A stretch of 7,230 bases of DNA, taken from positions 1 to 7,230 of the forward strand of contig JASHYD010001369.1 in the NCBI GenBank assembly GCA_030043175.1, in the 5' to 3' direction. Position numbers and translations under genes: made by a program. The notes beneath the pieces were generated by a model. That model did not search any database. It saw only the letters and a list, made by a program, of their open reading frames with translations, and was not told where the DNA came from. This document shows positions 1 to 5,949 of this stretch, in pieces. Each line of letters opens with the position of its first letter. Position 1 is the stretch's first letter. Origin of the DNA: Xanthobacteraceae bacterium (GTDB lineage Bacteria > Pseudomonadota > Alphaproteobacteria > Rhizobiales > Xanthobacteraceae).

Positions 1-407
1 AGGAACGCGAACAGCTTCAGGCTCTCATTCGAAAGGAAAGGACCGGCGAGCCGGTTGCTAAAGGCGCGGATCTTGCTCAAGGCCGATGTCTCCGAGGCCG
101 TTGAGGGATGGAGCGACAGCAGGATTATCGAGGCGCTGGAGACCAGCGCATCGATGGTCTACCGGGTGAGCCGGCAACTGGTGGAAGAAGGCTTTGAGGC
201 GGTGTTGAGCCGAAAGCAGCGCGCAACGACGGCCGTGCCGCCGATCTTTGACGGCGAAAAGGAAGCCAAGCTGATTGTCCTGGCGTGTTCTGAGCCGCCC
301 AAGGGACGCGCGCGCTGGACCTTGTGCTGTTGGAAGAGAAAGTCGTCGAACTCAATATTGTCCAGCGCGCCAGCGACTCAACGATCGGTCGCGTTTTAAA
401 AAAAAAC
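1..407 (+). pseudogene. IS630-family transposase, 5' part, frameshifted and truncated
   Basis: Remnant of the N-terminal half of an IS630-type transposase, the helix-turn-helix DNA-binding part. The protein is read in three successive frames. Positions 3-62 give ERE, QLQALIRKER and TGEPVAK. From about 63 to 325 the next frame gives ARILLKADVSEAVEGWSDS, then a helix-turn-helix segment containing SASMVYRVSRQLVEEGFEAV. From 327 a third frame gives LLEEKVVELNIVQRASD and STIGRVLKKN. The first shift looks like a 2-nt loss near 61-64 and the second a 1-nt loss near 321-327. The reading stops at 407, exactly where the IS66 left end begins. The gene's 5' end lies before the window, and the catalytic DDE half is absent here and beyond 2013. 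Family assignment is from remembered IS630 sequences. It cannot make an active transposase. Confidence 0.85.
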
Positions 408-425
408 GTAACTGCCCTGGTACCC
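408..425 (+). repeat. Left terminal inverted repeat of the IS66 element
   Basis: GTAACTGCCCTGGTACCC. It matches the reverse complement of 1996-2013 at 16 of 18 positions, with mismatches at the tenth and eleventh bases. It abuts the broken IS630 gene directly after an A9 run. Confidence 0.88.
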
Positions 426-531
426 GGCGCGGCTTTTTCGGCAAGATATGGCGTTTGAGGATATTGCGGCCAATTGACTCACCTACATGAGGTCGCTGGT
501 GCAGGAGGGGCGAATCTGAATCAAGGGTGGG

Positions 532-1986
532 ATGGAAGCGCCCACCGATATCCAAAAGCTGGTTGAACAGGTCCAGCAACTGCTGGCGGAAAATAGTGGG
601 CTGCGGCAGCGGATTGCGGAGCAGCAGGAGCGGATTGCGGAGCAGCGGGAGCGGATTGCTGAATTGGAGCGTCGGCTGGGCCTCAACAGCAGCAACAGTG
701 GCAAGCCGCCTTCGAGTGACGGATTGAAGAAGCCGGCCCGTGTCAGGAGCCTGCGGGAGCCCTCCGGCAAAAAGCCGGGCGGGCAGAAAGGTCATCCAGG
801 AGAGACCCTCCGTCGGGCTGAGAATCCGGACATCATCGTCGATCATTATCCCAGCGCCTGCAGCAGCTGCAACCAGGCGCTGACAGCGAATACAGGCATC
901 GACTACCGGGCCCGGCAGGTCTTTGACGTGCCCGAACCGAAGATCGTCGTGACCGAGCATCGGGCTCACGGCTGCACGTGCTCGAACTGCGACACCATCA
1001 CGTGGGCATCGTTTCCCGCCGAGGTCACGGCTCCGGTCCAATATGGCGCGCGGATCTGCTCGTTTGTGGTCTATCTGCTGAATTACCACTTCCTGCCCGA
1101 GGACCGACTTGCGGAGCTGGTGTCGGATCTGTTCGGCCTGGCAATGGTTCCGGCGACCATCGCCCGGATGAACGCAGCCTGTAGCCGGCGCTTTCGCGAC
1201 TTCGCCGATGCCGTGCGCGACCGCATCGCAGCCGCACGTGTGAAGCATCTGGATGAGACTGGATTTCGAATTGGTGGCCGGACACAGTGGCTGCATATCT
1301 TCTCGACCGCGCTGCTGACCTTCTATCGCGTGGCGTCAAAGCGGGGCAGCCTGCTGTCCGGTGTCACTGGCATCGTCGTGCATGACCACTGGCATCCGTA
1401 CTATACAATGCAAGGCGTGCTGCACGCCCTGTGCAATGCCCACCATCTGCGCGAACTCAAAGCCCTGGTGGAAATCGAGAAGGAGGAATGGGCACGCACG
1501 ATGCAGAGGCTGCTGCGCCGCGCCTGTCACGCGGTCAACATGGCCCGCAACCGAGGTGTGTGGCTGAAACCGGCCCTGGTCGAACTATTCCATCGACAAT
1601 ACGACCGCATCCTCAAAGAGGGCCTCGCCTTCCATGAGGCTCAGCCTGTCCTTGTCCCTACGCACACGAAAGGGCGCAAGCGACGCGGTCGTCAGCGGCG
1701 GCGCACCGGCCACAATCTGCTGTTGCGCCTAAGCACCCGCAAGGAAGACGTGCTGCGGTTTCTCTCCGATCCGGATGTTCCGTTCACCAATAACCAAGCG
1801 GAACAGGATGGGCGCATGATGAAGGTCAAGCAGAAGATGTCAGGCGGCTTCCGCTCGGACGACGGGGCCAACACTTTCGTCATCAACCGCACGGTGATCT
1901 CGACAGCCAAGAAGCAAGGGTGGAGCGTCCTGCAGACCCTCACTCAGGATCCCGGCGTCTTGATCAAAACCCTCAAATTGGCTTGA
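532..1986 (+). CDS. tnpC: IS66-family DDE transposase (TnpC type)
   Basis: A 484-aa transposase that binds the element ends and catalyses cutting and strand transfer. Residues 7-50 form a leucine-zipper-like coiled coil with near-identical RIAEQ heptads. The conserved LNSSNSGKPPSSDG and KKPGGQKGHPG motifs follow. A zinc-binding segment has cysteines at 110, 113, 148, 150 and 153. The catalytic triad is visible as D241 (KHLDETGF), D285 (VVHDHWHPYY) and E424 (FTNNQAEQDGRMMKVKQK), and CNAHHLREL at 301-309 is another family hallmark. A Lys/Arg-rich stretch lies at 380-391. The length is usual for the family and no key residue is missing. ATG 532 is chosen because an in-frame stop lies just upstream at 517-519 and a purine-rich GGGTGGG precedes it. 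The only stronger Shine-Dalgarno, AGGAGGGG at 503-510, is too distant and would instead serve a 10-codon reading frame at 487-519. The gene fills its element and ends 9 nt before the right repeat. Confidence 0.96.
   Translation: MEAPTDIQKLVEQVQQLLAENSGLRQRIAEQQERIAEQRERIAELERRLGLNSSNSGKPPSSDGLKKPARVRSLREPSGKKPGGQKGHPGETLRRAENPDIIVDHYPSACSSCNQALTANTGIDYRARQVFDVPEPKIVVTEHRAHGCTCSNCDTITWASFPAEVTAPVQYGARICSFVVYLLNYHFLPEDRLAELVSDLFGLAMVPATIARMNAACSRRFRDFADAVRDRIAAARVKHLDETGFRIGGRTQWLHIFSTALLTFYRVASKRGSLLSGVTGIVVHDHWHPYYTMQGVLHALCNAHHLRELKALVEIEKEEWARTMQRLLRRACHAVNMARNRGVWLKPALVELFHRQYDRILKEGLAFHEAQPVLVPTHTKGRKRRGRQRRRTGHNLLLRLSTRKEDVLRFLSDPDVPFTNNQAEQDGRMMKVKQKMSGGFRSDDGANTFVINRTVISTAKKQGWSVLQTLTQDPGVLIKTLKLA
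611..664 (+). repeat. 21-bp tandem repeat encoding coiled-coil heptads
   Basis: Copies of a 21-bp unit starting GGATTGC begin at 611, 632 and 653. The first two differ at a single base and the third diverges after about 7 bp. Each unit encodes one heptad (IAEQQER, IAEQRER, IAELER) of the transposase N-terminal coiled coil. Copy number here could change by slippage without breaking the frame. Confidence 0.8.
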
Positions 1987-1995
1987 CCGCAGCTG

Positions 1996-2013
1996 GGGTA
2001 CCTAGGCAGTTAC
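1996..2013 (-). repeat. Right terminal inverted repeat of the IS66 element
   Basis: GGGTACCTAGGCAGTTAC on the plus strand, the partner of 408-425 with two mismatches. It starts 9 nt after the transposase stop. No IS630 sequence resumes after it. Confidence 0.88.
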
Positions 2014-2525
2014 GAATTGGATTGGATTCCAGGCTTGCTTTCCGGCCCGAGATTAGAGAACGCAGAAACGGGCTCGAGCGTGGAAGCGGATACTGGAGAC
2101 TGACCCACAGCCGCCGCGGGCTCTCCGTCTGGGACGCGCCGCGACCGGCGCGGTCCTCCCGACACGCGTTGAGCGGGCTCTCTCCGCGGATACCGCCGGG
2201 ACCTTGATGAATTGACGCGCACGCATCCATTCGTGTCAAATGGCGCGCTTTCCACTTTTTATCGGCTCGATAACGCAACCGGATTTTCGGCAGTTGGGCT
2301 ATCTGCTCGATTCATTCACGCCGCGGCTATCACGAACATTCTCGCACACGCGGCGGCCGGTGTCTGAAAACCCTCCAAGCGACCACCGCGGAGGCACAAT
2401 GCTGTTGCCATCGGCCATTCCGGCCTGGCACCCCGCCGGGTACCCCGGCGGCGTTTGCTTCACCGCGTCCGCTGCTCACACTGCCGCAGACGTCAATTTT
2501 TGCGCCGGAAAGTAGCCATCAGCGA
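2014..2525. other. Intergenic DNA without a recognisable gene
   Basis: Reading frames here (for example a 91-aa frame at 2240-2515) have no recognisable motif, plausible ribosome binding site or family resemblance. The only structure seen is a compact palindrome at 2433-2451 (CCGCCGGG, TAC, CCCGGCGG). It has no adjoining T-run, so it is not a standard intrinsic terminator, though it lies downstream of the minus-strand gene that ends at 2526. Confidence 0.6.
2433..2451. repeat. GC-rich hairpin, 8-bp arms and 3-nt loop
   Basis: CCGCCGGG and CCCGGCGG are perfect complements separated by TAC. It would form a very stable hairpin in either strand. It lies about 75 bp past the stop of the minus-strand exported-protein gene and might protect or end that transcript, but there is no T-tract. 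The role is unknown. Confidence 0.45.
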
Positions 2526-2771
2526 TCATCTAACTTCGTTATCGCTGCATTGTGGAAATGGCACATGTACACAGTCGTGAATGCTCAATGGCGCAGCCTG
2601 TTCCCGTCGAACGGCTATCGTCTGGATAGGCGACTTGTCGGCAGACCCATACGCCTTGTGGATGCGGGACTTGTTAACGTACGCGTCGGCATTTCCCGCG
2701 GATAGCGCAAGCGCCGCCAGGGCAAACGTAGCAATCAGAGTTTTCTTTTGGGCGTGAGGGAGCGTGGTCAT
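2526..2771 (-). CDS. Small exported protein of unknown function (81 aa)
   Basis: I do not recognise the family. The product begins MTTLPHAQKK, then has a hydrophobic stretch at about residues 11-26 and ends it with SAGNADA before YVNKS. This is a classical Sec signal peptide, likely cleaved after ADA at about residue 30, leaving a mature protein of about 51 residues. The mature part is polar, with two cysteines in IHDCVHVPFPQC near the C-terminus that could form one disulfide in the periplasm or outside. The start is fixed by AGGAG at 2780-2784, 8 nt upstream of the ATG; an in-frame TTG at 2804 would add 11 residues and lacks such support. The gene stands alone, and a CRP-type palindrome lies upstream at 2854-2869. 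The C-terminal tail (SDNEVR) may be normal or altered. That it is a real exported protein is likely; its role is open. Confidence 0.72.
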   Translation of the reverse strand: MTTLPHAQKKTLIATFALAALALSAGNADAYVNKSRIHKAYGSADKSPIQTIAVRREQAAPLSIHDCVHVPFPQCSDNEVR

Positions 2772-2779
2772 GATATTGA

Positions 2780-2784
2780 CTCCT
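2780..2784 (-). promoter_or_regulatory. Ribosome binding site of the 81-aa exported protein
   Basis: AGGAG on the minus strand, followed by the 8-nt spacer TCAATATC and ATG. It decides the start at 2771 over the upstream TTG at 2804. Confidence 0.75.
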
Positions 2785-2800
2785 GGTTTGGGAAGTGAGT

Positions 2801-2815
2801 TCAATCATGGATTGA
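2801..2815. repeat. Short inverted repeat in the leader of the 81-aa protein gene
   Basis: TCAATC, ATG, GATTGA: perfect 6-bp arms with a 3-nt spacer, 30-44 bp upstream of the start codon. It could be a small operator or a weak leader hairpin. It is short enough to occur by chance. Confidence 0.3.
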
Positions 2816-2853
2816 TCGACACCTGCATTGTGCCGGTGCAAACGGGCGGTGTA

Positions 2854-2869
2854 TGTGAAGGCATTCACA
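2854..2869. promoter_or_regulatory. CRP/FNR-type palindromic operator candidate
   Basis: TGTGAAGGCATTCACA matches the CRP consensus TGTGA-N6-TCACA in all ten fixed positions. The symmetry extends one base further, giving 7-bp arms at 2853-2859 and 2864-2870. It lies 83 bp upstream of the start of the minus-strand 81-aa exported protein, a reasonable place for an activator site. No convincing -35/-10 pair is seen between it and the gene. A plus-strand target is not evident. Binding by a CRP/FNR-family regulator is inference. Confidence 0.5.
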
Positions 2870-2871
2870 TT

Positions 2872-4629
2872 CGGAGTTGTTTTTAGTTCGCTCCTTCTGA
2901 TGCCGTCCGGCCACACCCCCCTATGCCCCGCGAGGGTTCACACAAGGTTCAGACCCGCGCTCGATCCGCTGCCCTCGGCCGGACCCGAACCTCATCATCT
3001 TCGGCCATCACGCCTCCACCCGCTGCAAGGGCGGCCTCCGATCCGACGCAAAGGCGAGGCCCCTGCCCAACGTCAACCCCGAGAGCCAGCGGGACCGATT
3101 TCCGAGGAGCTCTGCCGTGCCGCCAATTCCGTGCGGTCATGCTGCAGAACGAATGACTGTCCTCCAGCCGAAATTGGGTCATAGGCGCGGAGCAGGTCTG
3201 GCAAGGGCAAGCGATTCGAATGACTGCCACGTAGCCGGTAGTTCCTCGTCATACGGATTCGATGAGTGATGTGATCGGCGATGATGATGGCCATAGCGAT
3301 GATTTGGGGGCCCAGCTCGAAACGCAAATAGCGGGGCAGGCTGAAAGGTCCGAAAATCTCCCCCACATTCTATTGACTGTTTGAACGCTCCACCGATACC
3401 GCCGTCGGGCGGATGCTCTGCGATGTGTCGGAAAGCGGTCGTAGGAAGTGCGCGACCGACAGCACATCTCTTCCCATCCTTTGTCAGACACCGACATGCG
3501 ACGATCGTGCACGACACTCTGCGCTCTGCAAAGCAGAGCACCACGAAATCAGGATGCTGCGAGAATTAGCCGCCAGGATAATTTTGGCCGAGGGCCAGAC
3601 GGGACCCATTCTCTCGACGGCTCGCTCTCAATCCAGCCTCACGGAGGGATCACTCTCACCACAAGGATGAGAGCCTATCGCCAAGCAAGCCGTCGAGTAA
3701 CTTCCCATTTATTGCGGTCCGCCGCGACGGTGGCGTGCGTGCACGGCGGACCTGACCGAACTCACGGGAGAGCCCGAAATGAGTCAGGCTATCGCTTGTC
3801 ATACAAAAACTTGGAGGGGTAGTAACTCCAGGCATCACCCTAGGTGGATACCCGGATGTGCGACCAAAGCCACCGGTTCTCTTCCTGTACGCCCTTGCAC
3901 CGCACGCAGGGGCGGGCAAAGGCAGCAGGCTTGCCGAGGCCTCAGCTGTTTAGGGGAGAAGATAAAGGAGAAGGAGCGGGCTGCGTTTAGAGGTATTCCA
4001 CGCAACATAAACAAAGATTCATGCTGCCGGCCGCCAGCCCAATGTTAGAGTGCCGAAGCTCTAGGGCCGTGAAGTCGCGGTGGCAGTGATCATCGCGAAC
4101 GCCGACCAAGATGCTAACCTGTTGCCGATCATATCCGCGAAACTCGGCGGCTGCGGTCAACCTCCCGCGCGCCGGAGCATCTGGCTGCTGTTCACGAGAA
4201 AGATCAGGAAGCACAAGCAAGTGCAGCCGTGCTTTGGGAAGGACTCGCCAACTCGCTCGCAAAAGGCGCAACGTTCGAATTGAGCGGGCATAGCGGTGCT
4301 TCTGGCCCCTCTATTTCGAACGCTTTGCGGGCACCCGGTTACCCAGCTGGGGAGACGCCCGGAGTTCACCCGCCTCACGCGTTCTTGTATCTCTGGCGGT
4401 GGTCCGGCTCATATCGGGATCTTCCCCATCAATTCGGTCAGGTCCGCGGTGGGGACCTCAACACGCGGTACCGACCCAAATCCGGAAAAGGAGTTTCTGC
4501 GGGCCGCACCCCTCGCGCCGGGAAGGTCACCGACCGAGACCATCGGCGAATCAAGTCGAGCGCTACCGCATCTCGTCCGCCAGCCACAAGGTCCCTCGAA
4601 GAGAGACGCATGCAACCTAGACTGCTCTC
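2872..4629. other. Long gene-poor, probably decayed stretch
   Basis: About 1.75 kb with many overlapping frames of 60-140 codons on both strands. None has a signal peptide, a recognisable motif or a well-placed ribosome binding site. No tRNA, rRNA or CRISPR-like repeat is visible. The most protein-like part is plus-strand 4437-4590, in the frame reading STRGTDPNPEKEFLRAAPLA and ending RALPHLV, but it lacks a credible start. A hairpin lies at 3716-3752. The pattern fits old genes worn down by mutation in an island, though I cannot name what they were. Confidence 0.5.
3716..3752. repeat. Inverted repeat with 9-bp arms
   Basis: GGTCCGCCG at 3716-3724 and CGGCGGACC at 3744-3752 are perfect complements with a 19-nt loop. 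No T-run follows on either strand, and no gene lies next to it. The function is unknown; it could be a transcript hairpin or a relic of a mobile-element end. Confidence 0.4.
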
Positions 4630-4740
4630 ATGGACTGGTTAGTTAGCCTTCTGCTCAGCAAGGAAGTCGCGGCGTTCTCAATCGCAATTGTCGCCGCGAT
4701 CATTTTCGTAATCGCATGGCGCCTGTGGGGCCGGGACTGA
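4630..4740 (+). CDS. Possible 36-aa single-span membrane protein
   Basis: The frame from ATG 4630 to TGA 4738-4740 encodes a short N-terminus (MDWLVSLLLSKE), a hydrophobic helix at residues 13-30 (VAAFSIAIVAAIIFVIAW) and a positively charged end (RLWGRD), the layout of a small inner-membrane protein. A stop at 4618-4620 in the same frame closes the upstream side, so it is not the tail of a longer frame. Third codon positions are about 72% G or C by my count (26 of 36), which supports real coding. Against it, no clear Shine-Dalgarno precedes the ATG, and it sits in otherwise decayed DNA. It might be a true small protein or a surviving piece of a larger membrane protein. I do not recognise a family. 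Confidence 0.4.
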   Translation: MDWLVSLLLSKEVAAFSIAIVAAIIFVIAWRLWGRD

Positions 4741-4970
4741 GGCACTGACTGGCGACTGCGACTTCTCACAGTGGCCGCGGTCCTCTGGTTGTCTACAATT
4801 TCCGCGCTTGTGACTCCCGGGTCTGCAAGCCGGCGACCCTCACCTAACGACGTTCTCCGTCGCTCTGGTCTGGGTCGCCACCAACACCCGTCTCGGCAAA
4901 GGCTGACGCCACGGGCGAGCGCCTTGCCGGCCCATCGCCGCACCACACGCCATCACCGCGGTGCTCGGCT
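4741..4970. other. Spacer between the small membrane ORF and the ligase relic
   Basis: Contains a hydrophobic stretch in the plus frame at about 4771-4821 (VLWLSTISALVTPGSAS) that resembles a signal peptide, but the frame then turns arginine-rich and runs unmarked into the ligase relic. No ribosome binding site or convincing start is seen. Part of it may be the lost N-terminal end of the ligase gene or of another decayed gene. Confidence 0.35.
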
Positions 4971-5518
4971 GGCACCGACTGGGTTCACAAAATCAACCAT
5001 CACCAGCTACCGAATTATCGTCCGCCGGGGCGGCACCACAGCGGCTTTACAGCCGCAAGGCGTGCGACTGGACTGTGCCACTGGCGGCGATTGCGGTTGC
5101 GCCCGAGCTGATCAAGGCCGAGACCTTCACAATTGATGACGAGGCGGTTGTGCTCGGGCCGGATGGCTTGTCACGATTCGAGGAGTTCTCCCGTCGGCAA
5201 GCCGCTCGAACCGCGATCCTCTATGCCTTCGACTTGATCGAGCATGATGACGAGGATCTGCGCAATCTCCCATTCCCGGACCGCAAGGCGGCACTGGCGC
5301 GGCTGCTGCGTAATACTGAGGCTGGCATCCTGCTGAACGAACACATTGTCGAAGATAGCCTGACCGTGTTCGCCCATGCCTGCCGACTCGGCGCCAAGGG
5401 CATGCCTTCGAAGCGGATCGACAGCAGCTGTCGCTCCGGCCCGTGTCGCGTTCGGATCAAGGTCAATACTCCCCCCACCATCGCCGTGCAGCGGGAGCGC
5501 AGTGCGATATGGAATCGA
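4971..5518 (+). pseudogene. ATP-dependent DNA ligase (LigD/LigC-like adenylation domain), decayed
   Basis: Intact relatives seal DNA nicks using ATP and often act in bacterial end joining. Homology starts as GTDWVHKINHH at 4971-5003 and moves frame near 5004-5007 (1 nt extra) to YRIIVRRGGTT. It moves again near 5040 (apparent 2-nt loss) to LYSRKACDWTVPLAAIAVAP, then ETFTIDDEAVVLGPDGLSRF, YAFDLIEHDDEDL (motif III), DRKAALARLLRNTEAGILLN, HACRLGAKGMPSKR (worn motif IV) and IKV (motif V), ending QRERSAIWNR. The motif I catalytic lysine of EIKHDGYR is asparagine (AAC, 4995-4997) and its aspartate is histidine (CAC, 5001-5003). With two frameshifts and no nucleotidyl-accepting lysine it is inactive. 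The last frame stays open from about 5041 to 5581, so a fragment could still be translated, but no start is supported. Sequence past 5518 does not look like ligase. Confidence 0.82.
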
Positions 5519-5599
5519 AGGCGCCGCGGGTCGCACCTTAGGCCAGGCGCTAAAACCTGCTCGTTAGGACTGCGAAGCTAGATTGCCAAAAAGGTGGCT

Positions 5600-5884
5600 C
5601 TACTCGCAGCGCTTCGCATCGCACTTTATCGTGCGGTCAGGACAGATCCAGCTTAAACGAGCCGGCGACCACCTGCAGTCTCCGGCGTCGCTCGCAACCC
5701 GATGGAAATTGCTCCAAGCGCCAAAGTACAGGTATTGCCGCTCATATTTTTCGCCATCAGGGCAGAGGCGCCAGGTGAAATCGGTCGTGTTGTCGCCGTA
5801 AGCAACGCATCTTGCCGTGGCACTGTGGGCAGAAGCAGCTACCAACCAGATGGCGGTAAGCGCAAGACATGCTATGCGTTTCAT
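5600..5884 (-). CDS. Small exported six-cysteine protein of unknown function (94 aa)
   Basis: The product begins MKRIACLALTAIWLVAASAH and continues SATA before RCVAY: a basic start, a hydrophobic core at about residues 4-18 and a likely signal peptidase I site after ATA at residue 25. The mature protein of about 69 residues has six cysteines, at 26, 41, 70, 81, 88 and 93, giving spacings C-x14-C-x28-C-x10-C-x6-C-x4-C. It is also rich in aromatic residues (FTW, YLYFGAW, WSP). An even cysteine number in an exported protein suggests three disulfides formed in the periplasm or outside. ATG 5884 is chosen because GAGGAGGA at 5891-5898 lies 6 nt upstream and the signal peptide starts there; longer upstream readings add an unlikely charged leader. 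The gene is alone, convergent with the ligase relic, and has a dyad upstream. I do not recognise the family and assign no function. Confidence 0.78.
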   Translation of the reverse strand: MKRIACLALTAIWLVAASAHSATARCVAYGDNTTDFTWRLCPDGEKYERQYLYFGAWSNFHRVASDAGDCRWSPARLSWICPDRTIKCDAKRCE

Positions 5885-5890
5885 CCACAA

Positions 5891-5898
5891 TCCTCCTC
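5891..5898 (-). promoter_or_regulatory. Strong ribosome binding site of the six-cysteine protein
   Basis: GAGGAGGA on the minus strand, 6 nt before the ATG at 5884. It settles the start and makes efficient translation plausible. Confidence 0.8.
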
Positions 5899-5914
5899 TT
5901 GATCCGCGGCCACA

Positions 5915-5936
5915 GCCCGAAAATAATCGTTCGGGC
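5915..5936 (-). promoter_or_regulatory. 22-bp dyad upstream of the six-cysteine gene, possible operator
   Basis: GCCCGAA and TTCGGGC are perfect 7-bp arms around the AT-rich spacer AATAATCG, 31 bp upstream of the start codon at 5884. On the minus strand a weak -10-like TATTTT (5920-5925) overlaps it, with TTGGCC (5943-5948) 17 nt further upstream as a poor -35. A repressor bound here could block transcription. A leader hairpin is the alternative. Both roles are inference. Confidence 0.4.
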
Positions 5937-5949
5937 CAAAGAGGCCAAA

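Larger units (their letters stand above)
408..2013 (+). mobile_element. IS66-family insertion sequence, single-ORF (ISBst12-like) type
   Basis: A 1606-bp element bounded by imperfect 18-bp terminal inverted repeats that begin with GTAA, as is usual for IS66 ends. It holds one long gene, the DDE transposase, and lacks the small accessory genes tnpA and tnpB carried by classical IS66 elements. That gene content matches the ISBst12 subgroup, which transposes with tnpC alone. The transposase is uninterrupted and both ends are present, so the copy may be active. IS66 elements normally make an 8-bp target duplication, but the flanks here (aaaaaaac on the left, gaattgga on the right) do not match. 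This suggests a later deletion or recombination between copies. It carries no passenger gene. Confidence 0.88.

Noticed and set aside
352..1296. Long minus-strand frame of 314 codons
   Set aside because: It lies mostly antisense to the well-supported IS66 transposase and has no family motif or ribosome binding site; it is a high-GC shadow.
2520..2547. CAGCGAT and ATCGCTG inverted repeat at the stop of the 81-aa gene, considered as a terminator
   Set aside because: Seven-bp arms with a 14-nt loop, overlapping the coding end, and no T-tract on the minus strand.
2526..2804. Longer version of the 81-aa protein starting at TTG 2804
   Set aside because: The ATG at 2771 has AGGAG at ideal spacing and begins the signal peptide; the extra 11 residues add nothing recognisable.
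3073..3544. Overlapping minus-strand frames of 87-121 codons
   Set aside because: No two agree on a coherent protein, no start is supported and no motif is recognised; possibly decayed coding DNA, not a callable gene.
4255..4300. TTCGAA motifs resembling a tRNA T-loop (also near 3216)
   Set aside because: The flanking bases do not form a five-pair T stem and no acceptor or anticodon arms could be found.
5571..5618. TGCGAAGC and GCTTCGCA inverted repeat considered as a terminator of the six-cysteine gene
   Set aside because: The arms are 8 bp with a 32-nt loop, one arm lies inside the coding end, and no T-run follows the stem.
5817..5840. TGGCAC-type sigma-54 -24 element, also seen near 2427, 2557, 4969, 6381 and 6856
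   Set aside because: None has the GC of the -12 element at the required spacing.
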